Assembly: GCF_030272615.1 (NCBI RefSeq)
Contig: NC_081413.1
Span: 608,816,209 to 608,880,208 of the forward strand
Reading direction: 5' to 3'
DNA: 64,000 nucleotides
Origin: Cryptomeria japonica
Lineage: Eukaryota > Streptophyta > Pinopsida > Cupressales > Cupressaceae
Positions 46,506 to 58,120 of this stretch are shown one piece after another. The notes beneath the pieces were generated by a model. The model had not been told where the DNA came from and did not search any database. It worked only from the letters and a program-made list of their open reading frames with translations. The stretch's first letter is position 1, and each line of letters starts with the position of its first letter. Made by a program: the position numbers and the translations under genes.

Positions 46506-49500
46506 TACTTCAAAAATTCTAAAACCGAGGAAGGGATCTCATCCACACTTACCTCCCGCATATTAGCATAACTGTCAATGGCTAAATTAGCCAAGAAATC
46601 TGCAATCTTATTCACTTCCCTATAACAGTGGGAAATCAAGAAGGAATAAAAAAGTCTAATTTTTGCAAAATATGATCAAGTATATATTGTAATTGCCAAC
46701 AATTCGACTTCTTTTTCATGACACTTTGAATAATAACCATAGAATCACCCTCAATTATCAAGTCCTTAATTCCCAAAGATATAGCCATATCCAAACCAAA
46801 GGACAAAGCAAAGAATTTTGCACAATTGTTAGACTTGAAACCAATTGCATGACAATGAGCCTAAATAAATCTTACCTTATGATCATAAATTACCATACCT
46901 GCCCCTGCCAGGCCAGGGTTCCCACCAGAAGCACCATCAAAATTCAATTTAAAGTGCCCATGCGGAGGAGGTTTCCAGCAAGCAAAATTTCGCTTACTTT
47001 TAGCATTATTTTTATTTAAAATAGATCCATGAGAAGGTAAGACTGATAACATTCTCCAAACTCGAGTTACCCTACCATCCCAATGAGAAAAAGAGGTAAG
47101 GGTTTCCAAATTCTTATAGATAAAAGACAAAGCAACTTCAAAGATGGAAGATTCAATCCTCAATAAAACCTCAGCCAAGGAAGAACTTGTTTGTTTAAAA
47201 ATCCTATTATTACGTTCTAACCAAATATTCCAAATCACAATAGATGGAGAAATAATCCAAAGACATGCATAGAAAGATGAGGCAAACAGGAGAGGCCAGG
47301 CTCTAAAGTGGGAAAGGAGATCCTTACCAATAACAAAGGAAAGATTAAGCTTTTCAAACAACCACTGCCAGCAAGCATAGGCAAAATCGCAATGAAGAAA
47401 CAAGTGTGCAGAGGATTCTAAATTTCTATTACAAAAGACACAAGAAAATACTGCACTAATACCCAACTTGTCCAACCTCATTCCTGTAAGGACCCTGTCC
47501 TGCACTGCTAACCAAGCAAAAGCACCAGCCTTTGGGAGGCAAGCCATATGCCAAAACAACTTGTATGGCCAAATAGATAAATCTTTAGCAACCAAGAGAG
47601 AAGTATAGCCATCCTTAACTGTGTACTTACCAGAGATATTCCTTGTCCAGATAAGCTCATCGTCAACATCAGAAAGAATTATTACTCTCTCTGCCAACAT
47701 CTTTTCATATTCCAATTTCATATTTTGATCAATATCTAAAAACTCAATTGATTTCCATTTTGCCACCTTAAGATTCCCACTATACTCAATTTCAAAATAA
47801 TCAACCACAAAGACACCTCAAAGGGAAGAAAGAGTGGAAATTAAAGGAGACCAATCCCTCGAGTTCACCAGAGGGGGATGTCCATTCCAAACTTCCTCCC
47901 AAAACCTGACTTTTCTACCATTATGAATAATCCATGAGAGATGAGGCAAAATCATTGATCTACATTTACATAGAAAATTCCAAATAGCTGAACCAGATGG
48001 TAAATTAGAAACTTGAAAAACATATTCTCTTGGTCCGTTATTTAAATATTTAGCAAACATAATTTGTGCCCAGAAGGAGAATGGTCTCTCATACAATTTC
48101 CAAACCAACTTAGCACCTAAGGCTAAATTCTGACTTTCCAGACTAATAATGCCTGTGCCCCCAAGGTTTTTAGGCAAACAAACTTTATCCCATGCTACCA
48201 GAGGGAGTTTCTTCTTACCATCTTTATTATTACTCCAAAGGAAGGACCTAAGAGTATCTTGCAAACTAACAAGAGCCACTTTCGGAGACTACAAAACAGA
48301 CATGAGATAAATAGGAACAACATTTAGGACAGACTTAATAAGAACAATCTTACCAGCCAAAGATAACCATCTATGATTCCAGGATAGGATCCTTCTAGAG
48401 ATAACTGAAATGATCTTATCCCAAAACTCAACTCTATCCTGCTTAATGAAGAAAGGTATACCAAGATAAGAACAAGGAAGATTTCCAGATACAAATCCCC
48501 AAAAATCTTCAATCTATCCTGAACCAATTGTGAAGCATGAAGGAAAAAAATCTTTGACTTATCAACATTGATTCTTTGACCAGAAAATGATGCATAATTT
48601 TGTATTATCCCCTTTATCACTCTTGCCTCACCTAAAGAGCCCTACCCAAATAACAAGGTATCATTTGCAAACAAGCAATGCAAAATGCTTTGTGGAACAT
48701 TTTGAATCCTAATTCCCTTCCAAAGCCCTCCCAGCTTAGCGGCTCTTATAGCCCAATTGAACGTTTCAGCTAGAAGAATGAACAAGAAAGGAGACAGGGG
48801 ATCCCCCTACCTCAAACCCCTAGAAGAGGAGAAAAAACCACAAGGGGAGCCATTAATTAGAACTGAGAACCTTGCAGAAGAAATACAAGCACGAATCCAT
48901 TTGACCCATGCCTTGGAAAAACCCAATTTAAGTAGAACAACACACAACGCCCCCCATTCTACTCTATCATATGCTTTCATCATATCTAATTTGAGGATCA
49001 TGGCCGGGATTCTCTGAGTAGAAATAGAATGCAAAACCTCATGTGCCACTATAGCTTCCTTTGCCATCTCCCTTCCTGGAACAAAACCACCTTGTTCTAA
49101 AAAAATGATCTTAGGTAAAATTTTAGCCAACCTTAAAGAAATAGCCTTGGTAAAAATCTTGTACAAAGTATTACATAAAGCAATAGGGCGAAAATCAGCA
49201 AATGCCTTGGTAACCTCTTTTTTAGGAATAATTGCAATCATTGTATTATTAAGCTCTTTCAAAATAGACCTATTCCTTCTAGCTTCCTCAAGGGCCAATA
49301 AGACATCATTTCCCACAAAATCCCAGCATTTCTGAAAAAATAAAGGAGTAAAGCCATCCGGTCCTGGAGCCTTATCAGGGTTCATTGAAAAAACAACATT
49401 CTTAACTTCATCCAAAGAAAAAGGAGACATCAACATTTTATTATCTTCCGAAGATACCAAAGAAGGAATATTAGAATAAATGTTATTATGAAGATCTCCA

Positions 49501-50742
49501 TGCTCTGAAGACAATAGTGACTTAAAAAACCTAACTGCCTCTGAAGCAATATCCTCCCGTTCTGTTAAAAGTCTGCCATTTGGACACTCAATACAAGATA
49601 TCCTGTTTTTACTTCTCTTAATTTTTGTTGAAGAGTGAAATTTTTTTGTATTTCTATCACCATCTGAAAGCCAGATCTCCCTCGATTTTTGTCTCCAATA
49701 GATTTCTTCTCTGGACAAAACTTCTTCAAGCTCTACTTTTAGCAATTTTAGTTCATCAAAAACAAGAGGCACCATACCATGTTGAATCACATGTGAATTA
49801 AGACATTCAATCATATCTTGAATCCTCTGTTTTTCCTGAAAGATGTTCTTTAAATGCAAGATATTCCATTCTCTAATATTAAATTTCAAAAATCTTAACT
49901 TCTTAGCAATCTGAATCATTCGGGATCCAGAGCAATAAGAAGCAAAACTCCACCATTTTTTGAGCAAAGGCAAAAAGGAAGAATCTCTAAACCACATAGG
50001 TTCAAATTTAAAGGGTGACTTAAAAGGAGCTTTATCTTCTAGAATTGATAGGGAAATTGGAAAATGATTTGACCCCGAAACTGGAAGAATAGAGGAAAAA
50101 AATTCGAACTCTGAATTAATCCAAACATCTGATAACAAAAACTGGTCTAACCTTTCCGCAATCTGAGAAAAATCTCTTCGCATATTTGTCCATGTGAAAA
50201 TCCCATTTTGAAACTGACAATCAAAAAGACCCATGTCCTTAATGAACATCCCAAAGTCTTCCATAATTTTTTTATTTGGAAGAATACCTCCTTTCTTTTC
50301 TCCGAAGTCAGTGATAGCATTAAAATCCCCCCCAAAGATTATAAAGGGACCATGCCTTAAAGGGGAGGAAATTCTCTTAAGATCTCCCCATAATTTAGTC
50401 TTCCTTTGAATACTAGAAGGAGTATAAATGTTAAAAAGCCAAAACTTAACCTTCGAAAGCTTGTTTTAAGGCCAACATCCAGTTTATAGTAGAAGCAACT
50501 AGCTCAACCTCAATGTTATAGTTATTCCAAAGCAATGCCAAACCCCCTGATGCACCACAAGCTGGAGAGGAGAGGAATTCCCACTTTCTCCAAGAAGAAA
50601 AAACCAAATCAGCAGACTCCTTTGACAATTTTGTCTCTTGCAACATGAAAACATCACACTTAACTAAGTCCATCTAGGACTTAATTAAGCGCCTCTTGTT
50701 AGGGACATTTAAGCCCCTATCATTCCAAGATATAATTCTCAT
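46506..50742 (-). pseudogene. LINE ORF2: endonuclease, reverse transcriptase, zf-RVT, RNase H
   Basis: ATG 50742 starts the AP-endonuclease-like domain (MRIISWNDRGLN; then QETKL, GGLALLWN, GGDFNAITDFGEKKGG, GSNHFPISL). RT follows (PDKAPGPDGFTPLFFQKCW, DFRPIALCN, FVPGRE, KLDMMKAYDRVEW, RGLR-stop-GDPLSPFLF). The catalytic box reads FAND (48660-48671) instead of FADD. The zf-RVT region (about 47600-47250) and an RNase H (LNFDGASGGNPG, IIEGDSMVII, NKIADFLANLA) complete it to TAA 46506. Stops are seen near 50676, 48807, 48645, 48290, 47818 and 46861. Frameshifts lie near 50465, 48500 and 46620. In other L1 elements the single ORF2 polyprotein nicks target DNA and primes cDNA. Confidence 0.93.
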
Positions 50743-52951
50743 TGCTCTTGAGGGGAGACTGAGGCTCCCCTCTTTCCTTTAGATGGAGAAGACTTCCCTT
50801 CTCCAAAACTACTTTGAAGTTTATGCTTCACAGTCCCCAACCTAGTCATAGGAGGACTGATAATAGACCTCTTACTCCTCTTACCCTTAGGAGTACCACT
50901 TCCTTTCATAGCGTCACCAAGAGAAACCGAATGCTTCCCTTTCCCAACACTAGGAGAAAGAGACAAAGTCTGCTGAATCCCAGCATCAATTTCCAATTGA
51001 GTCTTTCAATTCTTTGGAGGCCTATCCCTACCAGGAGAAACCACAGATGAAGCCCTAATTAGAGTAGTTTGAACAATTGGTAAACTCTTACTTGACTTAG
51101 GAGAAGTCATGACTAAATTATCTATGATGCCCAATTCTGATGAGGCCAAAACCTCAAAAGGGTTAGCAGATGCAGAAATAGGAAGGGTCGATTTAATTCC
51201 CCCCAAGTCATTCTCAATGGAACAGATAACCCTATTCGTAATATCCTCATCCATCTGATGCTCGTGATCTTTAAAAAGATCATTTACTTGGTGAACCAGA
51301 TTTTCATCTGGCACAATAACAGGAATGTCTCCCAATTGAATATTATTTCCTAAGGCAACGTTATTATCCACATCCACATCAACATGTTGCGAAGAATTAG
51401 ACACCAATTCCTTGACTTGTTGAGCAAGGATAGCATCATTAGGAAACCCTAGAGAAGAAACCCCAACATTAGACTCCGAGACAACCCCATCATTCTTTGC
51501 AAAAATCTGGCCAATCCCCTGACAACTTTCTAAGTATTCTTTTGACTTCACAGGATAGACAGGATTCCCACCACCATCATTTAGTGACTTATCCAAGGAA
51601 TTCGAGGTAGTGAGATTTGGAAGCAGATCATCCACATTGTTGTCCCTTGAAACCACAATATTCTGGTGAGCTACTGGCTTATCCTTACTTGAAAATAACC
51701 CTACAGACTCTGGATCGTGAGACACAACATAAACCTCTCGCTTCCCAACATCCCTCATAGCCTGGTTAAGCTCAAAAGTAGCGGGATGTTTCCTAGTGGA
51801 ACCATTAACTAATAGTTTATCTAGAAATGGATTATCGTTACTTGCCTTATCTAGAACAGAGGATTTCGAAAAATCCATAAGAAAAGGAGCATCCAATTGC
51901 AAGGAAGTTTTACCAAAGTCTTTCTCCAACTTATTAATTGGTTGTTTCTAGATACCCTCATGAGATTTAATGATACAGATTCGAGGGCAAACATTATTAG
52001 GGTTAGTCAGGACACAGATTTTTACCAAAACCTCCCCCTCCACAAAATCAAATCTTGATGATAAGAAAGAACCACAAGTATTACCAATTTGTTCCAAAAC
52101 CTCTGGGTCCATAAATTCAAACGGTAATTTGGGCAAGCCAAACCAGAAAGGAACTAATTTAAAGCTTGACCAAGCAGGGACATAAAATGGTTTCCAAGCC
52201 GAAACAAACACTAGATTTTTACCAAATCAGTAATGTGAAGATTTTAAAACTTCATCCCTAACAGAAGAAGAGTTGAAAACAATCATAAATGCATTTGCAG
52301 AGAGTAATTGAAAATAATGCATATCAGACCACTTTTTCTGCAATTTATGATGAAATTTAGATAAACTAGTTGCATCCCCCCATATTTCCCCAGAAATAGC
52401 ATGTGTATGCAAACAACGAGCTTTCAAATCCACAACATAATCAAGTAAATCAATGCATGGAACAAGAGCCCATACCTGTGAAGACCCACCTCCTAAATCA
52501 GAGCCGGTTTGATTTTCACTTACCTTATTGTCTTTTCCTGATGTCAAAGATTCCCTTACCTTATCCCCCCTTTGATGTGATGAAGATAACTCAAGTGGGT
52601 TACTGTTAGGCTGTTTGTCCATCATCTTTTCACCAGCATTCAGCCGAGAAACCCTAATTGCCTCATTTACAGATGAAAACTTCACAACTTTCACATAGGA
52701 TGGTTTTCCTCCCAACTCTATAGATCGTTTACCCGAAAGCCCCTTTAAATGATTTGGGATAAAATTTTGCCGCAGGCCTTGACCAAAATGCCTATGATCC
52801 AAAAATTGTTGATGCCCTTCATCAGATCTATCCATACTCCGCCAATTTCCACTGCTTGGACCTCTAAAAAAACCTTGAAAAATACTTGGAGACCGGTCTG
52901 AAATTTCTTAAGTCTGCCCTCAACCAATTTTGTGCCGCCATATCTACCCAT
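50739..52951 (-). pseudogene. LINE ORF1 (RNA-binding protein)
   Basis: The probable start is ATG 52951 (MGRYGGTKLVEGRLKKF). A frameshift at the T7 run (minus strand, about 52866) leads into the main frame (SSGNWRSMDRSDEGHQQ...). That frame runs to TGA 50739 with stops only near 52227, 51948 and 51006. The middle (about 52540-51970) has the DUF4283-like RNA-binding fold of plant LINE ORF1 (WALVPCIDLLD, PAWSSFKLVPFWFGLPKLPF). The C-terminal half is low-complexity and Ser/Asp/Lys-rich. Its stop codon overlaps the ORF2 start as ATGA. Confidence 0.85.
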
Positions 52952-53886
52952 TTGCCCTTCGAGAAGACCAACTGTGGGACATGCGGTGGATCATCCTAGC
53001 CCACATCAGCCCGCTCGCCAATAACCCTAGTTTCACCCATACCGAGCAAGAAATTGCAGTCTTATCTCTGTTTTTACTAGGGCAGCAGACCAAAAAGTTC
53101 TGCAATGGTGGAAAAACCTTCAGAGGTCCATACTGACTGAAGCAGCTGATCGTGATTCATAGGAAACAAAGATGAACAGTTCGCTCTCCCCACAAAACCC
53201 TGGACCAATCGCCTAATATGTATAAGCAAGGAATGATGTCAAAAGACACTCCCAAGACCAAATCGAAACTTCACACAGTCCGTCCTTACTGCTGCAGTAC
53301 TCAGATCTAAGGCCACAATTGTAGACAGCTGATATCACCACGACTTGTCACAAAAATGAACGCCTAGGTTGCATCAATGACCAAGCTTGGGAGCCCTTTC
53401 TAATACCAAATCGAATTAATCTTTAAATCGCCTCTGCTGCAAATCAGTTATGATAACAATGGAAAGGTAGCAGCCAGCACTGAAATTCTTCTCCTAAAGA
53501 GTTTGCTTTCACTTCACAAATGTAGCGCAACCTTCAATGATAAAATTCGATGCCTAAAAGATGACTGATAGACAAAATCAAGGGAAGGAAGCTATCTGCT
53601 GCAATTTTACCTCAAACTGATATAGAGTTGAAACTTCCTTAACACACCCTCAAAACACATCAAAATAAATCGCCTCTCCTTCCTAAAAATATCACTGTCT
53701 TTCTTGGTATAATTTGAAGCCTTGATGATGAGGTAAGAGCAAAATCGTGGGGATAGAGGAAACCCCAAATTTCACCTCAGTCCTGCAATTCTGATCATCA
53801 TACTCTACAATTCGATGAAAATAAGAAACCCTACAGTCACAATCTCCATCAAAATTGGCACCCTAGATTCGTTTGGGCTTTCACAA
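52952..53886 (-). promoter_or_regulatory. LINE 5' UTR (presumed internal promoter)
   Basis: About 930 bases between the right target copy and ORF1, with no long ORF in sense. Position and length fit an L1 5' UTR, which normally carries the internal promoter. No specific motif is claimed. Confidence 0.6.
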
Positions 53887-53904
53887 TTTTATTTTTTATT
53901 GATT

Positions 53905-54135
53905 GCTCAACATTTATTTTAAACTATTTTTTATTTTAGTTTTTATAAATAAATTATTTTTCTCATTATCTCATTCAAATCATTTTTTTAATTCATCATT
54001 TATAAACAATATTAAAGATTATTTAGATTTTTAATGTAATTTTCTTTTTGATTTTACTACATGGGAGTTATAAATTTTAGTAGACTTTATGGATGAATGT
54101 TATAAGATTTTATTTATGTTGCCTTCTTTAAATCT
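53905..54135. other. AT-rich DNA between LINE and antisense ORF
   Basis: No gene. Probably spacer of the second Tat-type element into which the LINE inserted, or older flanking DNA; I cannot decide. Confidence 0.4.
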
Positions 54136-55749
54136 TCAATTACAAAATTTGTTCCTAATCGACTCAATGAACTCAGTGACTCTCTGTCCCTCTCGCTGTG
54201 CCTGAGCTATGGCTGTAGCTCGAGCCTCTGTGAGTCTGGCTATCTCCGCTCTGAACTGCTCATGCTCTCTCTCCAATGTCGCAATATAGTCCTCCTGACT
54301 CGCTATAGTAGCCCTGAACATATCCATCTCCTCTGTCCTAGCTGTCTCCGGCTCTATAGGAATATCCTGCAATGTCTCCTGATCAGCTGAGTCTGGCTCA
54401 TCATCATCCTCCCTACCATCATCTCCGTCATCATCCTCCCCACCATCATCTCTGTCATCGTCCTCCCCACCATCATCCCCATCTCCCTCATCCTCATCTC
54501 CGTCATCATCATCACCCTCGTCATCCTCCTCATCCTCATCATCTCCCTCCTCTCCTGTGAGTGGGAAGTCCTCTTGTCTCCTCAGTACTGGAATATCAGG
54601 ATCAGTCAAAGGCACTGGCCGTCGCTATGCAAACCATCGCTCATACTCCTCTGTCATCCCAACATCCACCACATCTGACATCCAATCCCACTGTCTCTGC
54701 TATAACTGTGCAAAGTCGACATATGCTATGTGTGGCTGAATCATACTCCCCCACTGACTCGTCTCTCTGTGAGATCAGGCAAAGCATGCAGTCCTCCTAG
54801 GTACATCTTGTGTCTCTCCAAACTGTCGTCTGACCCTCTCTGGCAGGTACAACTCAATCACTCTCTGGCGATTCACTGGTCGCCCAATCAGGTACCTCTC
54901 CTGTCTGCAATATGGTAGTTCCTCATGATCATTTGACCATCCGGGGCAATCTCGATATGGCCTCCATATGAACTCTCTCAGTCTGTCTAGCTCATGTCGC
55001 CAGTATAATATGTATCCAAACGGACCCTGTCTCAGTGCTCCACCATAGCAATACACATATGGTCGGTGTGGTACAACCTGTCTATCTGTAATCGGTCGAC
55101 ATATGGCAATATGCTCAAATGCCCATACCTGAAGCAACGTGACTCCACACCTCAGAGTCTGAACTCCCTGATACACTATCTGATGCAGCTGAAAATATAG
55201 CATAGCAAGTACACATGGTCCCCACGCATACACCGTGCCCTCTGTCGCCATCCGCTCTAGCACTCTTCCCCAGCCAATAGGGAATCCATGTCCTCGTCTG
55301 TCCCCTGCTAGAAGACATGCTATCACAACTGCTATCACCACATATCGTCGGTCATACTCGGAAGCCATGCTCTCCCAGCCGATCTCCCTCTCGACAATGT
55401 CCAGATCATCTGCGTCGCACTCAAATAGCCTGCACAATGCATCTCTACCTGTCACTGGGTCGTACTCTATCATCTCCCCATGTATCGGAATGCGGAGGAT
55501 GCGCCATACATCCTCTAGAGTCACTGTCGCCTTGCCAGTCGCCAAATGGAATGAGGAAGTCTCCGAATGCCATCGCTCTGCCAATGCGTTAAGCAATCCT
55601 GTGTTTGCCCTAATCTCGAGCATGTATGTGATGTAATATATCCCAAGTCCTGCTAATGTGTCTCTCTCTGTGCTCCTGAGTCTATGTCGTAGCATGAAAC
55701 AGTCAGGTCGATTCTCCCGCGTGATCAACGGATACTGTCGACTCTGCAT
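54136..55749 (-). pseudogene. Second antisense PMD ORF (acidic C-terminal variant)
   Basis: One minus-strand frame from ATG 55749 to TAA 54136, with in-frame stops near 54775, 54705 and 54628 and no frameshift seen. The plant mobile domain (55749 to about 54830) includes ALAERWHSETSSFHLATGKA, TVTLEDVWRILRIPIHGE and CYGGALRQGPFGYI, clearly homologous to the ORF at 20054. The C-terminal part differs. Here a long Asp/Glu run (about 54555-54400) precedes a coiled coil (TLEREHEQFRAEIARLTEAR), where the other copy has a Gly-rich segment. It lies antisense to, and upstream of, the PPT and LTR at 56.5 kb, the same layout as in the complete element. Confidence 0.88.
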
Positions 55750-56531
55750 CGCAATTGGGGCATCATTTTGTCAGTTTTAGGGTTTGCTCCTACGGGTTGC
55801 ATTTCCTCATTTTCATGTCCAATCAGGGTGTTTTTCATCTACATTGGCCTATCCCACCCTTTTCCCCCCTTTTCAGGTCATTTGCATGCAATTTTGAGTT
55901 AAAATTGGGTCATTTATGCACACTTGCGCCTGTGTCTTGTAACCTGCGCTTGTGTCAGATGACCTGCACTTGTGTCTTCCTACACAAGCGCAGAACACTT
56001 AACACAAGCGCAGAAGTCATCTTTTTCATCCCCCGTGGGCCCCGCAATGTCCCGCAAGCACTCAAAATTCATGAAATTCAACACATGGGTTTTCGAGATA
56101 CATACCGCTGCTCCTGCGTCCTCCGATCGTCTGAATGTGTGTACACGTTCCCCAAGGTGATCCGCCATTGGAATGTTCGCCATCTCTCTGCACGTGTCCT
56201 TATCCAGAGCAACAAATCCTCCTCTTTGGCTAGTAAAAATGAGCAATTTTCACCCTCTTGGTCTCATTTATAGCTCTTTGTCATTGCATAGATGGATGTG
56301 CGTCCTCTCCATCTTATGTTGGTCACGGTCTTGTGCACCTTAAATTGCTTGTCCTTCATGCATCCGATCTCCGATTGTCAGTCCGTTCGATCCTATCAAT
56401 TTTATCGATCAATTGGCCTCTTTTCCGCATGTTTCCGGCCAATTCCTCGAGGGGGCATGCATATGTCATTATCGTTGTCTGGGGCATTTTAGTTATTGTT
56501 CTTTGAAACAACGCTTAAAATCGCATTGTCT
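55750..56531. other. Leader of the antisense ORF with GCGCTTGTGT repeats
   Basis: Non-coding by my reading. Around 55920-56010 a 12-base word occurs as (A)CCTGCGCTTGTGT-type copies followed by inverted ACACAAGCGCAG copies. The short ORFs here lack domain support. Confidence 0.6.
55921..56015. repeat. GCGCTTGTGT direct and inverted array
   Basis: On the plus strand, TTGCGCCTGTGT (55924), CTGCGCTTGTGT (55944) and CTGCACTTGTGT (55964) occur about 20 bases apart. ACACAAGCGCAG then appears twice (55982, 56002). The second and fourth or fifth units are perfect 12-bp inverted repeats. It sits upstream of the antisense PMD start, in the corresponding region to the left AGCGCT array of the first element. 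Confidence 0.85.
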
Positions 56532-56546
56532 TAAAGAGGGGCAAAA
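56532..56546 (+). other. Polypurine tract of second element
   Basis: TAAAGAGGGGCAAAA directly precedes the LTR start TGTAGACACCC and is nearly identical to the PPT of the first element, which sets the plus-strand orientation. Confidence 0.9.
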
Positions 56547-58095
56547 TGTAGACACCCAAAATTGGTCAACGCTTGCGAAGTCATACTTTAACATTTGCGC
56601 ATTGCCTCAGTTTAGGTTTTTGTGTCGCATTAACATTTCTCCTATGTCATGCACTTGATTTTTATCATTTGCGAGCATCGAGTCATTCTTCTACGTTCTT
56701 CATTCATCTCGCATTCGAATTTGGTCTTGTCGACAACACTATCTAGTCATGATTTTGATCGATTTTATCTTGTTGAAGCATTGAGCGTGCTTATTTGTCA
56801 TCATTTTGGACATCGTCAATCCTAATTAGGGTTTTGTCCTCTCATCAATCTTATCATTTTGGACATCGTCAATCCTAATTAGGGTTTTGTCCTCTTTTCA
56901 ATCTTGTCATCATGCGATCGATTTGTCATCGATCGTTGTCATTGTTCGATCTTGTCATTTTGCGATCAATTTGTCATTGATCGTGGTCATTTTCAATCTT
57001 GTTGTCTTGCAATCTATTCTGTCATCGATTCTTGTCCTCTTGTCGATTTTGTCATTTTGCGATCAATTTTGCTATCGATCATTGTCTGTCTTAATTATGT
57101 CAATTTGGATCAATTTTTCATTGTTCCTTGTCAATTGGCGCATTTTATCAATCAAATCATTTATCACATTGGTCATTTATCAATCCAAAAATCAAATCAA
57201 ATCGAGTCAATTATCTTTCAAGACCTAATTCGCCTTCTAGGGTTTCATGATTTAGTCATTTAACCTTGCTTATCATTTTCTTCCTTTAGGATTAAATAAT
57301 TTATTTATTTATCCTAAGTCTTCTCATTACAATTAAATATTCATTTAATTGGCTAATTGTTCCTCTTTGTGAATGAATTAATTAATAAATGAAAAATTAT
57401 TGATTAATTCACTAATTTCTAATTTCCATCAAATTCTTAATTCCTAATTTCATTATTTCCTAATTCTTAATTTCCACCTTTTTTCTAATTTCCTAATTTT
57501 AATTTCCACCTAATTAACTTGTCTCTAGTTCTCCCTATTTTTGTGCTTCATGCGTCATACTCTTGACATAGCAAGATGTCATAAGGTTCTAGTTCTCTAA
57601 GCTTTGCATTGGCAATATGTCATAATTCATGACATAGAAGGTGTCATAACCTTCTTCTTTTCACTAAATTTTGCCATTTTGAAATCAATTGCTTCTAATA
57701 TCCATGTCATGCTAATTTGATCATTCTCTCCAATTTTTCTATAAATTGGATGAATTTCTTCAATCAAAGCCCTTGATTCTTAATCCTTAATCAGACTATT
57801 GAATTTCTAGTACTCTTGATCAAAAAAATCTTGTCTACTTGCTTTCAATCATGTATGTGCACTTGTAGGTGAGATCCACAATCAAACCATTTGAAGAGGA
57901 AAGAAGAACAATGGAGCCGCATTGAAGGAGCATTCAAATCACATCTTTGGTTTGCATATTCTTTGCTTTTGAATGTTTTACTTTCATGTCTCTATTGAGT
58001 GTGTTTTAGGATAGATCATTGCATTTTAGTTTTCGTGATTGAGCTAGATTAGTATGTTGAATTGCTTGTGATGATTCCACATTTCCTATGCTACA
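56547..58095 (+). repeat. LTR shared by two Tat-type elements
   Basis: A 1549-bp segment from TGTAGACACCC to CTACA (5-bp inverted ends TGTAG/CTACA), preceded by a PPT and followed by a PBS. A TATA box, CTATAAATT, is at 57740-57748. The U3 contains a tandem set of GATCGAT-type words (TTTGCGATCAATTTGTCAT and relatives, 56805-57110). CATCGTCAATCCTAATTAGG (followed by GTTTTGTCCTC) is duplicated at about 56810 and 56865. Confidence 0.85.
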
Positions 58096-58099
58096 TTAA

Positions 58100-58120
58100 T
58101 TGGTGAACCCAACGTGAACA
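58100..58120 (+). other. Primer binding site of right-hand element
   Basis: TTGGTGAACCCAACGTGAAC lies five bases after the LTR end and matches the PBS of the complete Tat element except for one base in the core. Primer tRNA not identified. Confidence 0.85.

Larger units (their letters stand above)
45993..53904 (-). mobile_element. Near full-length L1-type LINE with TSD
   Basis: The element (46012-53886, about 7.9 kb) lies on the minus strand. Its poly(A) tail is the T run at 46010-46022. Flanks TTTTATATTTTTATTGATT (45993-46011) and TTTTATTTTTTATTGATT (53887-53904) are a target-site duplication with one difference. In sense order it has a ~930-nt 5' UTR, ORF1 (52951-50739), ORF2 (50742-46506) and a ~480-nt 3' UTR. 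Both ORFs have several stops and frameshifts, so the copy is dead, yet it was not 5'-truncated at insertion. Confidence 0.92.

Noticed and set aside
54354-54560. Met/Arg-rich and His/Pro-rich ORFs in other frames
   Set aside because: They are shadows of the GAT/GAC-rich acidic run of the antisense PMD ORF.
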